Shown: positions 23,798 through 33,246, numbered from the stretch's first letter. The stretch is 64,000 nt of DNA from DASUAS01 sp963720765 (GCA_963720765.1 CAVRGS010000002.1:558001-622000); one strand, 5' to 3'. Notes: generated by a model not told the origin, from the sequence alone. Translations and numbers: made by a program.

Positions 23798-24171
23798 TTG
23801 TGACGGCGTGATCGGTGACGGAGCACGCCACCGATCACGACGATCGCGGCGAGCCCTACGAGCTGGCCCCCGAGCACGATCCGATTCACGTCGACCGTCG
23901 GCGTCCAGGTTGCGACGCCGTCGGTGACGACGACGACGCCCAGGGCGCGGGCATTGATGCCGAAGCCGACGCCGCCTCCCGAGCCCGACTGATCGGCCAC
24001 GCTGTCGGACCCGCCGCCGCCGCCGCCGCCACCGCCGCCGCGCACCGCGGCGACCGGGATGATCGTCGACCCGTTCACCTCGTACGGGTCGCCGAAGACG
24101 CGCTTCACGGTGAGGCTGTCGCTGACGGCATCGAGCTTCGCGAGGATGCTCGGAAACGGGACATCGGTCAT
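23794..24171 (-). CDS. GerW/YtfJ-family protein with poly-glycine tract
   Basis: 125 residues. SLTVKRVFGDPYEVNGSTIIPVA is the family's N-terminal signature, split here by a ten-Gly run coded by a repeated CCG-type triplet at 24011-24040. It ends in a hydrophobic segment and basic tail (GGQLVGLAAIVVIGGVLRHRSRRHN), so it may sit at the membrane. Despite the sporulation name, it is common in non-sporulating actinobacteria. AGGAGG precedes ATG 24171. Confidence 0.75.
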   Translation of the reverse strand: MTDVPFPSILAKLDAVSDSLTVKRVFGDPYEVNGSTIIPVAAVRGGGGGGGGGGSDSVADQSGSGGGVGFGINARALGVVVVTDGVATWTPTVDVNRIVLGGQLVGLAAIVVIGGVLRHRSRRHN

Positions 24172-24268
24172 GGCGGGCCCTCCTGGGTGTCGCGGTCGAG
24201 GCGCCACGCCCATCGTACGGGCGCGGCGGTTCGCGCCCGACGCCAGCGATGCACCGACCTCCCACTGG

Positions 24269-24274
24269 TACGTT
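24269..24274 (+). promoter_or_regulatory. -10 box TACGTT, leaderless start
   Basis: TANNNT box with 8 nt to the GTG at 24283. Confidence 0.5.
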
Positions 24275-24282
24275 CTCGCGCC

Positions 24283-24741
24283 GTGGCCCGTCTGGACGAC
24301 CTGCAGCGTGTGGAGAAGGCGATCGTGCGCATCGCTCGCATCGGCGCGGGCCGCGAGGCGGCGCGCAACCGGGCGGAGCGGTCCGGGGTGCACCTCTCAC
24401 GCCCGGCGATCAGCATCATCTCCGCGCTCCACGCCTCGGGACCGGTCCGCCTGTCGCGCCTCTCCGATCTCACCGATCTCGAAGCGCCGCTGGTCAGCCG
24501 GGAGATCGCGCGCCTCTGCGCGGGCGGCTACGTGAAGCGGGCATCCGATCCCACCGACGGTCGCGCCTCCATCGTCGAGCTCACCGCCAAGGGTCGAAAG
24601 GCCTACAGCGCGTACCGCCAGGCCACGGACGACATCGTCGTGGAAGCGTTCGCGGGGTGGAAGGCGCCCGAACTGCGCACGCTCGCCGACTACCTCGAAC
24701 GCGTCGTCCACGACGTGAGTCGCCGTCCGGATTCCGTATAG
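24283..24741 (+). CDS. MarR-family transcriptional regulator
   Basis: 152 residues. Winged helix from about 48 to 100: GPVRLSRLSDLTDLEAPLVS then a wing DPTDGRAS. It immediately precedes the DUF35-Ltp operon on the same strand with a 35-bp gap, so it is the best local candidate regulator of that cluster. Confidence 0.87.
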   Translation: MARLDDLQRVEKAIVRIARIGAGREAARNRAERSGVHLSRPAISIISALHASGPVRLSRLSDLTDLEAPLVSREIARLCAGGYVKRASDPTDGRASIVELTAKGRKAYSAYRQATDDIVVEAFAGWKAPELRTLADYLERVVHDVSRRPDSV

Positions 24742-24776
24742 GTTCCTTGCTCTGGTCAAGTAACTCAGGAGACGTG

Positions 24777-25766
24777 ATGCCCGCTCCACTCGTGAAGATC
24801 GATCTGGAGTTCCCGTACACGCGCAGTGTGGGACCCGTGATCGGCGCCTACCTCGACGGTCTGGAAGCGGGGCGGCTCCTCGCCTCCCGGGCCGGGGACC
24901 GCACCCTCTCGCCGCCGCTCGAGTACGACCCCGCCACCGGCGCGTCGGTCGACGACGAGTTGGTCGAGGTGGGTCCGGAAGGTGTCGTCACGTCGTGGAC
25001 GTGGATCGACACGCCCAACCCGAACCACCCGCTCGACCGGCCGTTCGCGTTCGCCCTCATCCGGCTCGACGGTGCCGACACCGCGATGGTGCACGTGGTC
25101 GACGGCCCACGCGAGCGGATCCGCACCGGGGCGCGCGTGCGACCGCGCTGGCGCGAGGAGCGCACCGGCTACGTCACCGACGTCGAGTGCTTCGAGATCG
25201 TGGAGGGGGGCGCGTCGAGTCCGGACGCGAAGACCGACGGGCCGCGCATCATGCCGTTCCCCGTGGCGCTGCACTACGAGATGCCGGCCGCGCCCGCGGT
25301 GACCCGCTACGCCGAGGCACTGATCGAGGGCAAGATCATCGGGCAGCAGTGCACCGGCGACTGCGGCCTGATCTATGTGCCGCCCAAAGACTTCTGCCCC
25401 ATCGACGTGATCAAGCTCTCCACCGATGACGACGTCGTGCTCGGCGACACCGGCACCGTCGTCAACTTCACCGTCGTCACGCCGGTCCAGTACCCCGGGC
25501 AGGAGGAGACCGAGCCCTTCGCGCGCGTGTCGGTCGCGCTCGACGGCCCCGGTGGGATGTTGCAACTGCAGGAGGTGCTCGACACGCCGGTCAGCGACGT
25601 GCACGTCGGGATGCGCGTCGCCGCAGTGTGGCGCCCCGAGTCGGAGCGCAACACCGAAGACCTCGCGGCGGGCGGCTGGAGCAGCACCGACGGCGGCATC
25701 GAGGGCTGGATGCCCACGGGTGAGCCGGACGGCGACGTGAGCGCGCTGCAGGGGAAGGGGTACTGA
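24777..25766 (+). CDS. Tandem DUF35 OB-fold/zinc-ribbon protein (Rv3521-like)
   Basis: 329 residues with two OB-fold modules. The first (about 20-145) lacks ribbon cysteines; the second (about 175-310) has a rubredoxin-like ribbon with C192, C196 and C207. DUF35 proteins are obligate partners of thiolase-fold enzymes, shaping the active site or binding acyl-CoA, as with ChsH2-Ltp2 in cholesterol side-chain cleavage. AGGAG precedes ATG 24777; the stop overlaps the Ltp4-like ATG. Gene order matches Rv3521-Rv3522-Rv3523. Confidence 0.85.
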   Translation: MPAPLVKIDLEFPYTRSVGPVIGAYLDGLEAGRLLASRAGDRTLSPPLEYDPATGASVDDELVEVGPEGVVTSWTWIDTPNPNHPLDRPFAFALIRLDGADTAMVHVVDGPRERIRTGARVRPRWREERTGYVTDVECFEIVEGGASSPDAKTDGPRIMPFPVALHYEMPAAPAVTRYAEALIEGKIIGQQCTGDCGLIYVPPKDFCPIDVIKLSTDDDVVLGDTGTVVNFTVVTPVQYPGQEETEPFARVSVALDGPGGMLQLQEVLDTPVSDVHVGMRVAAVWRPESERNTEDLAAGGWSSTDGGIEGWMPTGEPDGDVSALQGKGY

Positions 25767-26821
25767 TGATCGACGTGGCGGTCGTCGGGTACGGGCAGAT
25801 GCCCTCGGTGCGCAGCACCGAGATCACCGAGACCCAGATGGTGCTCGAGGTCACGCACCAGGCGGTGGCGATGGCGGGCATCGACCGCCACGACATCGGG
25901 TTCACCGTCTCGGGGAGTTGCGACTACCTCGCGGGCCAGACGTTCGCGTTCGTGCAGACCATCGAGGCGATCGGCGCGTGGCCGCCGATCTCCGAGTCGC
26001 ACGTCGAGATGGACGGCGCGTGGGCGATGTACGAGGGGTACACCCGCTTGCAGGAGGGCGACATCGACCTCGTGCTCGTGTACTGCCACGGTCGTTCGTC
26101 GCCGGGCAAGCCCGAACAGGTGTATCCGCTGCAGCTCGATCCGTATCACCTCGCGCCGCTCGGTCTCGACCCTTGGTCGCTCGCCGCGCTGCAGGCGCGG
26201 GCGTTGCTCGACTCGGGCAAGGCCACCGAGCGCGACTTCGCCGAGATCGTCGCCCGCAACCGCGCCAACGCGGTGGGCAACGAGTGCGCGCAGGTGAGTG
26301 GGAAGTTCGACGTCGACGCGCTCCTCGCCGAGCCGTACGTGCGCGAGCCGCTGCGCCGCCACGACCTCCCGCCGGTCTCCGACAGCGCAGCGGCCGTCGT
26401 GCTCGCAGCCGGCGACACGGCCGCATCGCTGGTCGAGCGACCGGCGTGGATCAGCGGCATCGACCACCGCATCGACATCCACCAGCCCGGCATGCGCGAC
26501 CTCACCGTGTCGCCGTCGACGGTGCTGGCGGCGGAAGGTGCGGGCCTCGGGTCGGGCCCGGTGCAGGTGGCAGAGCTGTCGGCGCCGTTCTCCCCGCAGG
26601 AGGTCATCCTCCGCGACGCGCTCGGCGTCGGCGACGACGTCGAGGTCAACCCGTCGGGCGGCGCGCTCGCCGCCAACCCGGTGATGGTCACCGGCCTCGT
26701 CCGCATCATCGAGGCCGCCCGCCAGATCACCGAGCAGGGCCGCGACCGTGTGCTGGCGCACGCCACCGGTGGCCAGGCGCTCCAACAGAACCTCGTCTGC
26801 ATCCTGGAGGGATCGCGGTGA
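25766..26821 (+). CDS. Ltp4-like thiolase-fold protein
   Basis: 351 residues, near Rv3522 in length and position. Thiolase fold without the catalytic set: no Cys in the nucleophile loop (HVEMDGAWAMYEGY), SAPFSPQE in place of HDCF, and NPVMVTG in place of GHPxGATG (His to Asn). It therefore cannot be a normal thiolase; it is likely a structural or aldolase-type partner of the Ltp3-like protein and DUF35. Coupled at both ends (TGATG, GTGA). Confidence 0.82.
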   Translation: MIDVAVVGYGQMPSVRSTEITETQMVLEVTHQAVAMAGIDRHDIGFTVSGSCDYLAGQTFAFVQTIEAIGAWPPISESHVEMDGAWAMYEGYTRLQEGDIDLVLVYCHGRSSPGKPEQVYPLQLDPYHLAPLGLDPWSLAALQARALLDSGKATERDFAEIVARNRANAVGNECAQVSGKFDVDALLAEPYVREPLRRHDLPPVSDSAAAVVLAAGDTAASLVERPAWISGIDHRIDIHQPGMRDLTVSPSTVLAAEGAGLGSGPVQVAELSAPFSPQEVILRDALGVGDDVEVNPSGGALAANPVMVTGLVRIIEAARQITEQGRDRVLAHATGGQALQQNLVCILEGSR

Positions 26822-27975
26822 GCACCAACGCAGGGCCTCCCGGCGTCATCGGCATCGGCCAGACCAAGTACTCGAAGGCCCGCACCGACGTCTCGATCCC
26901 GGGTCTCGTGCGCGAGGCCGCCAGCCGCGCCCTCGACGACGCCGGCCTCGACTGGGGCGACGTCGACGCCCTCGTCATGGGCAAGGCGCCCGACATCTTC
27001 GAAGGCGTCATGCAACCCGAGCTCTTCCTCGCCGACGCGCTCGGCGCGAACGGGAAGCCGATGCTGCGCGTGCACACCGCGGGCAGCGTCGGGTGCTCCA
27101 CCGCCAACGTCGCCACCGACGCGGTGAAGGGCGGTCGCTTCAAGCGCGTCCTCGCGGTCGCGTGGGAGAAGCAGGCCGAGGGCAACGCGCAGTGGGGTCT
27201 CGGGGGCGGCAAGAGCGGCAGCATGGGCGCGGGTGGCATCTTCGCCCCGTGGGTGCGCGCCTACATCAGCCGTTCGGGTGCGCCCGAGCACATCGGTTGG
27301 CAGGTCGCGGTGAAGGACCGCCTCAACGCGGTCAAGAACCCGTACGCGCACCTCAAGCTCCCCGACATCACCATCGAGAAGGTGCGCGACTCGATGATGC
27401 TGTGGGACCCGATCCACTTCCTCGAGTCGTGCCCGTCGTCCGACGGCGCGTGCGCCATGATCGTCGCCGACCACGACACCGCGAAGACGCACGCGTCGGC
27501 CGCGTGGGTGCTCTCGACTGCGATGCGCTCGGAGCTCGGTCAGTTCCCGGGCCGCGACACCGTGCGCCCGCAGGCGGGTGTCGACTGCAGCGCCGCGCTC
27601 TACAAGGACGCCGGCATCACCAACCCGCGCGAGCAGATCGACGTCGCCGAGCTCTACGTGCCGTTCTCATGGTACGAACCGATGTGGCTCGAGGGCCACG
27701 ACCTCGCCGATCTCGGCGAGGGCTGGAAGATGACCGACAGCGGCGCCACCGAGATCACGGGCTCGTTCCCGGTCAACCCGTCGGGCGGGGTGCTCTCGAG
27801 CAACCCGATCGGCGCGTCGGGCATGATCCGGTTCGTGGAAGCGGCGCTGCAGGTGCAGGGCAAGGCCGGCGAGCACCAGGTCGAGGGCGCGGAGGTCGCC
27901 ATCGGTCACGCCTACGGCGCCATGGCGCAATACTTCGCCATGGCCGTGCTGTCGAAGTCGCCGTCGCCGTTCTAG
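26818..27975 (+). CDS. Ltp3-like thiolase-fold protein
   Basis: 385 residues, Rv3523-like. It keeps a Cys in HTAGSVGCSTAN, but the HDCF motif is YVPFSWYE and GHP is SNPIGASG (His to Asn). It has the 'lipid transfer protein/thiolase domain' architecture of steroid side-chain metabolism. Probably forms a complex with the two upstream products and carries out C-C bond cleavage or transfer on a steroid-CoA; this is inference from operon and family. Confidence 0.83.
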   Translation: MSTNAGPPGVIGIGQTKYSKARTDVSIPGLVREAASRALDDAGLDWGDVDALVMGKAPDIFEGVMQPELFLADALGANGKPMLRVHTAGSVGCSTANVATDAVKGGRFKRVLAVAWEKQAEGNAQWGLGGGKSGSMGAGGIFAPWVRAYISRSGAPEHIGWQVAVKDRLNAVKNPYAHLKLPDITIEKVRDSMMLWDPIHFLESCPSSDGACAMIVADHDTAKTHASAAWVLSTAMRSELGQFPGRDTVRPQAGVDCSAALYKDAGITNPREQIDVAELYVPFSWYEPMWLEGHDLADLGEGWKMTDSGATEITGSFPVNPSGGVLSSNPIGASGMIRFVEAALQVQGKAGEHQVEGAEVAIGHAYGAMAQYFAMAVLSKSPSPF

Positions 27976-28003
27976 AGCTGCCACACCCGGGGGAGAGCCG
28001 TCA

Positions 28004-28444
28004 ATGACCATGTCGATCGAGGAGATCTCGGACCGCCTCGAGATCCAGGACCTGATGGTGCGCTACAGCTACGCCATCGACAACCGCGACTGGGACGCGC
28101 TCGACGACGTGTTCACGCCCGACGCGCACATCGACTACTCGGTGTTCGGCGGCAGCGTGGGCAACCTCGAGGAGACCAAGAAGTTCCTCGGCGAAGCCAT
28201 GCCGATGTTCACGACGCTCCAGCACATGGTGTCGGGCACCACGATCGCGTTCCACGGTGACACTGCCGACGCCAAGACGCAGTGCCACAACCCGATGACG
28301 ATGGGCGACGCCGAGAAGCCCGACCTGATGGTGTGCGGGCTCTGGTACGTCGACAAGCTCGTGCGCACCGCCGACGGGTGGCGCATCAAGGAGCGGGTCG
28401 AGGAGAGCGTCTACATGAGGGTCTTCCCGGGCAAGCACGCGTGA
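28004..28444 (+). CDS. SnoaL-like / NTF2-fold protein
   Basis: 146 residues. LEIQDLMVRYSYAIDNRDWDA and DVFTPDAHIDY are the SnoaL_4 signature, like bile-acid 7-alpha-dehydratase (BaiE) relatives. A dehydratase or isomerase step on the steroid substrate is plausible. A GGGGGAGAG site precedes ATG 28004. GTGA overlap with the SDR. Confidence 0.83.
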   Translation: MTMSIEEISDRLEIQDLMVRYSYAIDNRDWDALDDVFTPDAHIDYSVFGGSVGNLEETKKFLGEAMPMFTTLQHMVSGTTIAFHGDTADAKTQCHNPMTMGDAEKPDLMVCGLWYVDKLVRTADGWRIKERVEESVYMRVFPGKHA

Positions 28445-29199
28445 CCGCGCCCGAGTACGTCCCTGGTCACGCGCTGCTCGACGGCAAGACGGTCCTGGTC
28501 ACCGCGGCTGCGGGGACTGGCATCGGATCGGCGGTCGCGCAGCGGTGCACGGAAGAGGGCGGGCGTGTCGTGATCTCCGACAAGCACGAACGTCGGCTGG
28601 GCGAGACCGCCGAGCGACTCGGGGTGACCGGCATCCCGTGCGACGTCACCAACGAGGAGTCGGTGCAGGCGCTGTTCGCGGGAGCGATCGCGGAGCTCGG
28701 AGCCATCGACGTGCTCGTCAACAACGCCGGCCTCGGCGGCAGTGCGCAGCTGCACGAGATGACCGACGAGCAGTGGAACGTCGTGCTCGACGTCACCCTC
28801 AACGGCACCATGCGTTGCACCCGCGCCGCGCTCAACCACATGTACGCCAACGGCCACGGCGTGATCGTCAACAATGCGTCGGTGGTCGGGTGGCGCGCGC
28901 AGGCCGAGCAGGCGCACTACGCCGCGGCCAAGGCGGGCGTCATGGCGCTCACCCGCTGCGCCGCGATCGAGGCCGGCCGGCGCGGCGTGCGTGTGAACGC
29001 GGTCGCGCCCAGCCTCGCAATGCACGCCAACCTGGCCAAGGTCACCACCGACGAGCTGCTCGCCGAGCTCACGGAGCGCGAGGCGTTCGGTCGCTACGCC
29101 GAGCCGTGGGAGGTGGCGAACGTGATCGTGTTCCTCGCGTCCGACTACTCGGGCTACATGACCGGCGAGGTCGTCGCGGTCTCGAGCCAGCATCCCTAG
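28441..29199 (+). CDS. SDR oxidoreductase, steroid-catabolism type
   Basis: 252 residues. Its glycine loop is TAAAGTGIGS, an unusual form that I associate with SDRs of the mycobacterial C/D-ring cluster such as IpdF (Rv3559c); the assignment needs a search. NNAG and YAAAK are present (Tyr-x3-Lys), with serine in NNASVVGW. It probably interconverts a hydroxyl and ketone on the CoA-ester intermediate. Confidence 0.8.
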   Translation: MTAPEYVPGHALLDGKTVLVTAAAGTGIGSAVAQRCTEEGGRVVISDKHERRLGETAERLGVTGIPCDVTNEESVQALFAGAIAELGAIDVLVNNAGLGGSAQLHEMTDEQWNVVLDVTLNGTMRCTRAALNHMYANGHGVIVNNASVVGWRAQAEQAHYAAAKAGVMALTRCAAIEAGRRGVRVNAVAPSLAMHANLAKVTTDELLAELTEREAFGRYAEPWEVANVIVFLASDYSGYMTGEVVAVSSQHP

Positions 29200-29224
29200 G
29201 GACCACCCGGAGAAGGAGCAACCC

Positions 29225-30349
29225 GTGGAGTTCGGCGTCTTCGTCGGCATGTACCACCCGAACCACCGCCGTGAGGCGGGCGAGACCGAGCAGGACGTGC
29301 TGCGTGCCGAGCTCGACGTCGTGCAGGCAGCCGATCGCTCGAACTTCAAGTACGTGTGGGTCACCGAGCACCACTTCCTCGAGGAGTACTCGCACCTCTC
29401 CGCCAACGAGGCCTGGATGGCCTACGCGCTGGCGATCACCGAGCGCATCCACATCGGCTCGGGGATCATCAACATCACCCCGCCGATCTGTCACCCGGCA
29501 CGCGTCGCCGAGAAGGTGGCGATGCTCGACCAGCTCGCGCCCGGGCGCTTCGAGTTCGGGACCGGTCGCGGGTCGTCGTCGGTCGAGGTGCTGGGGTTCG
29601 GCATCGACTCGATGGACACCACGCGCGACATGTACGACGAGGCGCTCCCCGAGATCGTGAAGATGATGGGCCCCGACGAGTACGGCCCCTACGACGGCCA
29701 GTTCTTCTCGATGCCGCGGCGCCAGAATGTGCTGCCGAAGCCGGTCACGTTGCCGCATCCGCCGATCTGGGTGGCGGCCGGTTCGCCGGGCACGTTCGAG
29801 AAGGCGGCCCGCATGGGCATCGGCGTGTTGTGCTTCAGCTTCGCCGGGGCCGAGGCGCTCAAGCCGCTGATCGACATCTACAAGACCACGATCGAGGACG
29901 CCGATCCCGTCGGCGGGTACGTCAACAACAACGTGATGGTCACCACCGCGATGATGTGCATGGAGGACGGCGACCGCGCGCGCTCCGTGTTCCAGAACAT
30001 CCAGAGCGACTACCACACTTCGCTGGTGGCGAAGTACCTCGACTCGTTCCCGCAGACGGCGGGCATCGACAAGGTGCCCACGCTGAAGCCGCCGACGCCG
30101 CTCGAGTACGTGAACCGCGCCATCGAGGCGCGCGCGATCGCGGTGGGCACGCCCGAAGAGGCGATCAACACGATGCGGGTGTACGAGGAGATCGGCGCCG
30201 ACCAGGTGGCGTTCGGTGTGCTGTCCGACGACACGCCGTTCGACGCCGCCATCGAGTCGGTCGAGACGTTCGGCAGGTACGTCATCCCCGAGTTCGACAA
30301 GGACCCGATGTGTTCGACGACGCGCCAGCGCGAGGCCCAGGTGGGCTGA
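29225..30349 (+). CDS. LLM-class F420/flavin-dependent oxidoreductase (Rv3520c-like)
   Basis: 374 residues; GTG 29225 with GAAGGAG upstream. Barrel motifs: YVWVTEHHFLEEYSHL, IHIGSGIINITPP, GRFEFGTGRGSS. The mycobacterial Ltp3/Ltp4/DUF35 genes also have an LLM neighbour (Rv3520c), which supports a shared role in steroid breakdown. TGATG overlap with the next SDR. Confidence 0.85.
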   Translation: MEFGVFVGMYHPNHRREAGETEQDVLRAELDVVQAADRSNFKYVWVTEHHFLEEYSHLSANEAWMAYALAITERIHIGSGIINITPPICHPARVAEKVAMLDQLAPGRFEFGTGRGSSSVEVLGFGIDSMDTTRDMYDEALPEIVKMMGPDEYGPYDGQFFSMPRRQNVLPKPVTLPHPPIWVAAGSPGTFEKAARMGIGVLCFSFAGAEALKPLIDIYKTTIEDADPVGGYVNNNVMVTTAMMCMEDGDRARSVFQNIQSDYHTSLVAKYLDSFPQTAGIDKVPTLKPPTPLEYVNRAIEARAIAVGTPEEAINTMRVYEEIGADQVAFGVLSDDTPFDAAIESVETFGRYVIPEFDKDPMCSTTRQREAQVG

Positions 30350-31107
30350 TGGCGGTCACCATCGACCTCGCCGATCAGGTCGCGCTGGTCACCGGCGGCA
30401 CCAAGGGCGTCGGGCGGGGCATCGCGCAGCGTCTCGCCGACGCCGGTGCGACGATCGCGGTCTGCTCGCGGACCGAGCCGGGGTCGCTGCCCGGCGGGTG
30501 GGAGTGGTTCGGCGTCGACCTCCGCGACGGTGACGCTGCGTGGGCGATGATCGACCAGGTGGTCGAGCGAATCGGTCGTCTCGACGTGCTGGTGAACAAT
30601 GCAGGGGGCGCGCCTCCCGCCGACTCGACCACCGCGAAGCCGCGCTTCACCGAGCGCATCATCGCGTTGAACCTGTTCGCGGCGATCTTCTGCTCGCAGC
30701 GCGCGAACCACTGGATGCAGCTGCAGGAGACCGGCGGCTCCATCGTCAACATCGGCAGCGTGAGCGGACAGCGGCCGACCCCGCAGACCGCGGCCTACGG
30801 CGCAGCCAAGGCCGGCCTCGTGAACTTCACGCAGACGACCGCCGTCGAATGGGCACCCAAGGTGCGGGTGAACCACGTCACCGCGGGCATGGTGCGCACC
30901 GAGCAGTCGCACCTCTTCTACGGCGACGAGGAAGGCATCGCCCAGGTGGGCCTCACCGTGCCGCTGGGTCGCATCGCCAACCCCGAGGACATCGGCGACG
31001 CCTGCGTCTTCCTCTCGTCGCCACTCGCCGCCTACGTCAGCGGCGCCAATCTCGCCGTCCACGGCGGCGGCGAACCCCCGCCCTACCTGGACGTCTCCGC
31101 GCTGTAG
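30349..31107 (+). CDS. SDR oxidoreductase (Rv3548c/Rv3549c-like)
   Basis: 252 residues: TGGTKGVGRGI (15-25), CSRTEP after strand 2, NNAGG, then YGAAK (Tyr-x3-Lys). In Mycobacterium two SDRs sit next to echA20; here the SDR is separated from echA20 by 4.6 kb of oppositely oriented genes. Last gene of the 24777-31107 operon; a long hairpin begins 6 bp after its stop. Confidence 0.83.
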   Translation: MAVTIDLADQVALVTGGTKGVGRGIAQRLADAGATIAVCSRTEPGSLPGGWEWFGVDLRDGDAAWAMIDQVVERIGRLDVLVNNAGGAPPADSTTAKPRFTERIIALNLFAAIFCSQRANHWMQLQETGGSIVNIGSVSGQRPTPQTAAYGAAKAGLVNFTQTTAVEWAPKVRVNHVTAGMVRTEQSHLFYGDEEGIAQVGLTVPLGRIANPEDIGDACVFLSSPLAAYVSGANLAVHGGGEPPPYLDVSAL

Positions 31108-31112
31108 GGCAG

Positions 31113-31166
31113 CGTTTTGGCGCCGCTTCCCACGTCGTCACCATGACCGGGAGGGGCGCCGAAACG
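31113..31166. terminator. Long convergent hairpin
   Basis: CGTTTTGGCGCC (31113-31124) pairs with GGCGCCGAAACG (31155-31166) with one mismatch. The pairing continues inward (CTTCCC with GGGAG) and a small GTCA/TGAC pair sits in the loop. It lies between two converging genes and fits a bidirectional terminator. Its outer ends recall the other repeat (TTTGGCG...CGCCAAA). Confidence 0.5.
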
Positions 31167-31177
31167 GATGACGAGCG

Positions 31178-32039
31178 TCACGCGAGCGTGTCGGCCCAGT
31201 CGGCGAGTTGGGGCGCGAGGAGGGGCCAGCGTTCGAAGCCCTGCCACTTGCCGGCGGCGCGGTCGATCCACTCGGTGTCGGGCCACGGCGGCTCGACGAG
31301 CCGCGCGTTCGGGAGCAGCGCGGCAACCTGTTCCGACGTTGTCGCGCGGATGGTTGGGGTCGGACGCACCGCTGCGGAACACCAGCGCGGGGATGTCGAG
31401 CGCGCGCGCCTCGTCGTCGGGCAGGCCGGGCACGAGCTCACCACTGCAACTGCAATAGGCCTCCATCCAGCGCTCCATGGTGGCGATGAACTCCTGCGGA
31501 TCCTGCGCCAACAGCAGCTCGCGATTCGGTGGATGGCGCGTGAACGTCTCTTCGAAGCTCGGGATCGCCATCACCGCTTCCAGGCCGTCGTTCCACACCG
31601 CCGGCACCGCGGGCGCGCAGTAGTAGCCCGCCAACGACAGCAGGCCGTACACCCCGCCGCTGATCCACCAGATGCCGAGCGCGCGGGCGACGTCGCGGTG
31701 GCGGTTGGCGGCCAGCAGGGAAACTCGAGCGCCGCCCGAGCCGCCGACGATCACGGCGGGTGCCATGTCGAGGGCGCGCAGCAGCCCGGCGAGGATGTCG
31801 GCCTGCATCTCCGACTCCGAGTCGCCGCGGAAGCACACGTCCGACTCACCGCAGTTGGGGCGATCCCAGATCAGGACGCGGTTGCCGTGCGCGGCCAACG
31901 CAGCCGCGAGCTCGCGCACACCCGGGTAGTCCTTGCTGAAGCGACCTCCGGGTGTCAGGACCCAGGGCCGCCCCTCACCCACGATCTCGCCCATGATCTC
32001 GTAGGCGATCGAGACCCCGTCGACGTCGCTCCTCGGCAT
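31178..32039 (-). pseudogene. Alpha/beta hydrolase, frameshifted
   Basis: ATG 32039. N-terminal 230 residues read intact: oxyanion/HGG-equivalent LTPGGRF, nucleophile elbow VGGSGGAR (Ser in GxSxG), then PALVFRSGASDPNHPR. At 31343-31348 (a CGCGCG run) the frame changes. It continues in another frame with TSEQVAALLPNARLVEP and IDRAAGKWQGF to the stop at 31178, the expected cap/His region. One small indel explains it; a sequencing error is as likely as decay. Confidence 0.7.
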
Positions 32040-32046
32040 CGATCGC

Positions 32047-33228
32047 TCAGTCGGCGAGTCGGTAGAGCTCGATCGCGGTGTCGCCCATCACCTTGCGCTG
32101 CGTCTCGGGCCGGAGCGCGGCGATCTTCTCCTCGACCGCTGCGAGCGGACTCGGGTACAGGCACGTGGGGTGCGGCCAGTCGGTCTCGAACATGATGTTG
32201 TCCTCGCCGACGGTGTCGATGAGGTTCTGCAGGCCGCCGCGGCCCTGCTCGAACCAGAGCGTCGCATACCAGTGATCGCGGAAGTACTCCGACGGCAACT
32301 TCTTCAGCTTCTTCGCGTACTCGGGGGCGTTCTCCTCGAGCTCGTAGTCCATCGCCTCGAGCATGAAGGGAATCCACCCGATCCCGCTCTCGACCGACAC
32401 CATCTTCAGACCGGGGTGACGGTCGAACATCCCCGAGTACGCGCTGTTGAGGAGCACGCGCGAGTTGTTCTGGAACAGCGACGCACCACCGATCGCAGGC
32501 TTGACGTACTCGTCCTGGCTCGGCCAGAACGTGGTACCGAAGTAGTTGAGCGACGTCTGGCTGGCACCGATGTGGAAGTGCACCGGGAGATGGAATTCCT
32601 CGCACACGTCCCAGAACGGATCCCAGTCCGGGCTGCCGAGGTCGGGTGATCCCGAGTCCTGCGGGTCGGACGTCATGTTCACGCCGCGGTAGCCCATCGC
32701 CGCGCAGCGCTTCGCCTCACGCACGCACTCGTGGATGCTCCACGCGGGCATGATCGGCATGGGGACGAGGCGGCCGTTCGACGCTTCCTGCATCTCCGCC
32801 CGAGCGTCGTTGTAGAGCTGCACGCACAGCAACACCAGCTCGTGGTCGCGCACCGTGTTCACGAGGTTCTGACCACCGAGGCCGATCGAGTTGGGATAGA
32901 CGACCTGGAAGTCGATGTGGAAGTCGTCCATGATCTCGAGCCGGGCGTCGGGATCCCACGCCGAGCGGTGCACGTCGTCGATGCCCCACGACCCGCCCTG
33001 CGAGTCGGTCCACGGGTGCTTCTTGCCGTCCAGGTCGATGGTGCCACCCGAGCCTGCCTTGCCGAACGTGTGGCCGTCGAGCACCCACATGTCGACGCCG
33101 TCGATCTTCACGACGTGCGGCACCTTGTCCTCGAGGCCCTTCGGCGCCCGCGAGGTGAACAGGTCGTGCCGTTCGGTCATGTGAGCGTCGGCGTCGACGA
33201 TGCGAACACCCTCCGCCAGCTTCGTCAT
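32047..33228 (-). CDS. Amidohydrolase-2 family protein
   Basis: 393 residues. It keeps the metal set that the 14156 homologue lacks: DADAH near the N-terminus, HFHIGAS in the middle, and MFETDWPHP with the catalytic Asp near the end. ACMSD/OHCU-decarboxylase-like family: a zinc-dependent decarboxylase or hydrolase in ring-cleavage pathways. AAGGAG precedes ATG 33228. It runs into the downstream hydrolase gene with a 7-bp gap. Confidence 0.87.
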   Translation of the reverse strand: MTKLAEGVRIVDADAHMTERHDLFTSRAPKGLEDKVPHVVKIDGVDMWVLDGHTFGKAGSGGTIDLDGKKHPWTDSQGGSWGIDDVHRSAWDPDARLEIMDDFHIDFQVVYPNSIGLGGQNLVNTVRDHELVLLCVQLYNDARAEMQEASNGRLVPMPIMPAWSIHECVREAKRCAAMGYRGVNMTSDPQDSGSPDLGSPDWDPFWDVCEEFHLPVHFHIGASQTSLNYFGTTFWPSQDEYVKPAIGGASLFQNNSRVLLNSAYSGMFDRHPGLKMVSVESGIGWIPFMLEAMDYELEENAPEYAKKLKKLPSEYFRDHWYATLWFEQGRGGLQNLIDTVGEDNIMFETDWPHPTCLYPSPLAAVEEKIAALRPETQRKVMGDTAIELYRLAD

Positions 33229-33246
33229 CGCTCGCTCCTTCCGGGA

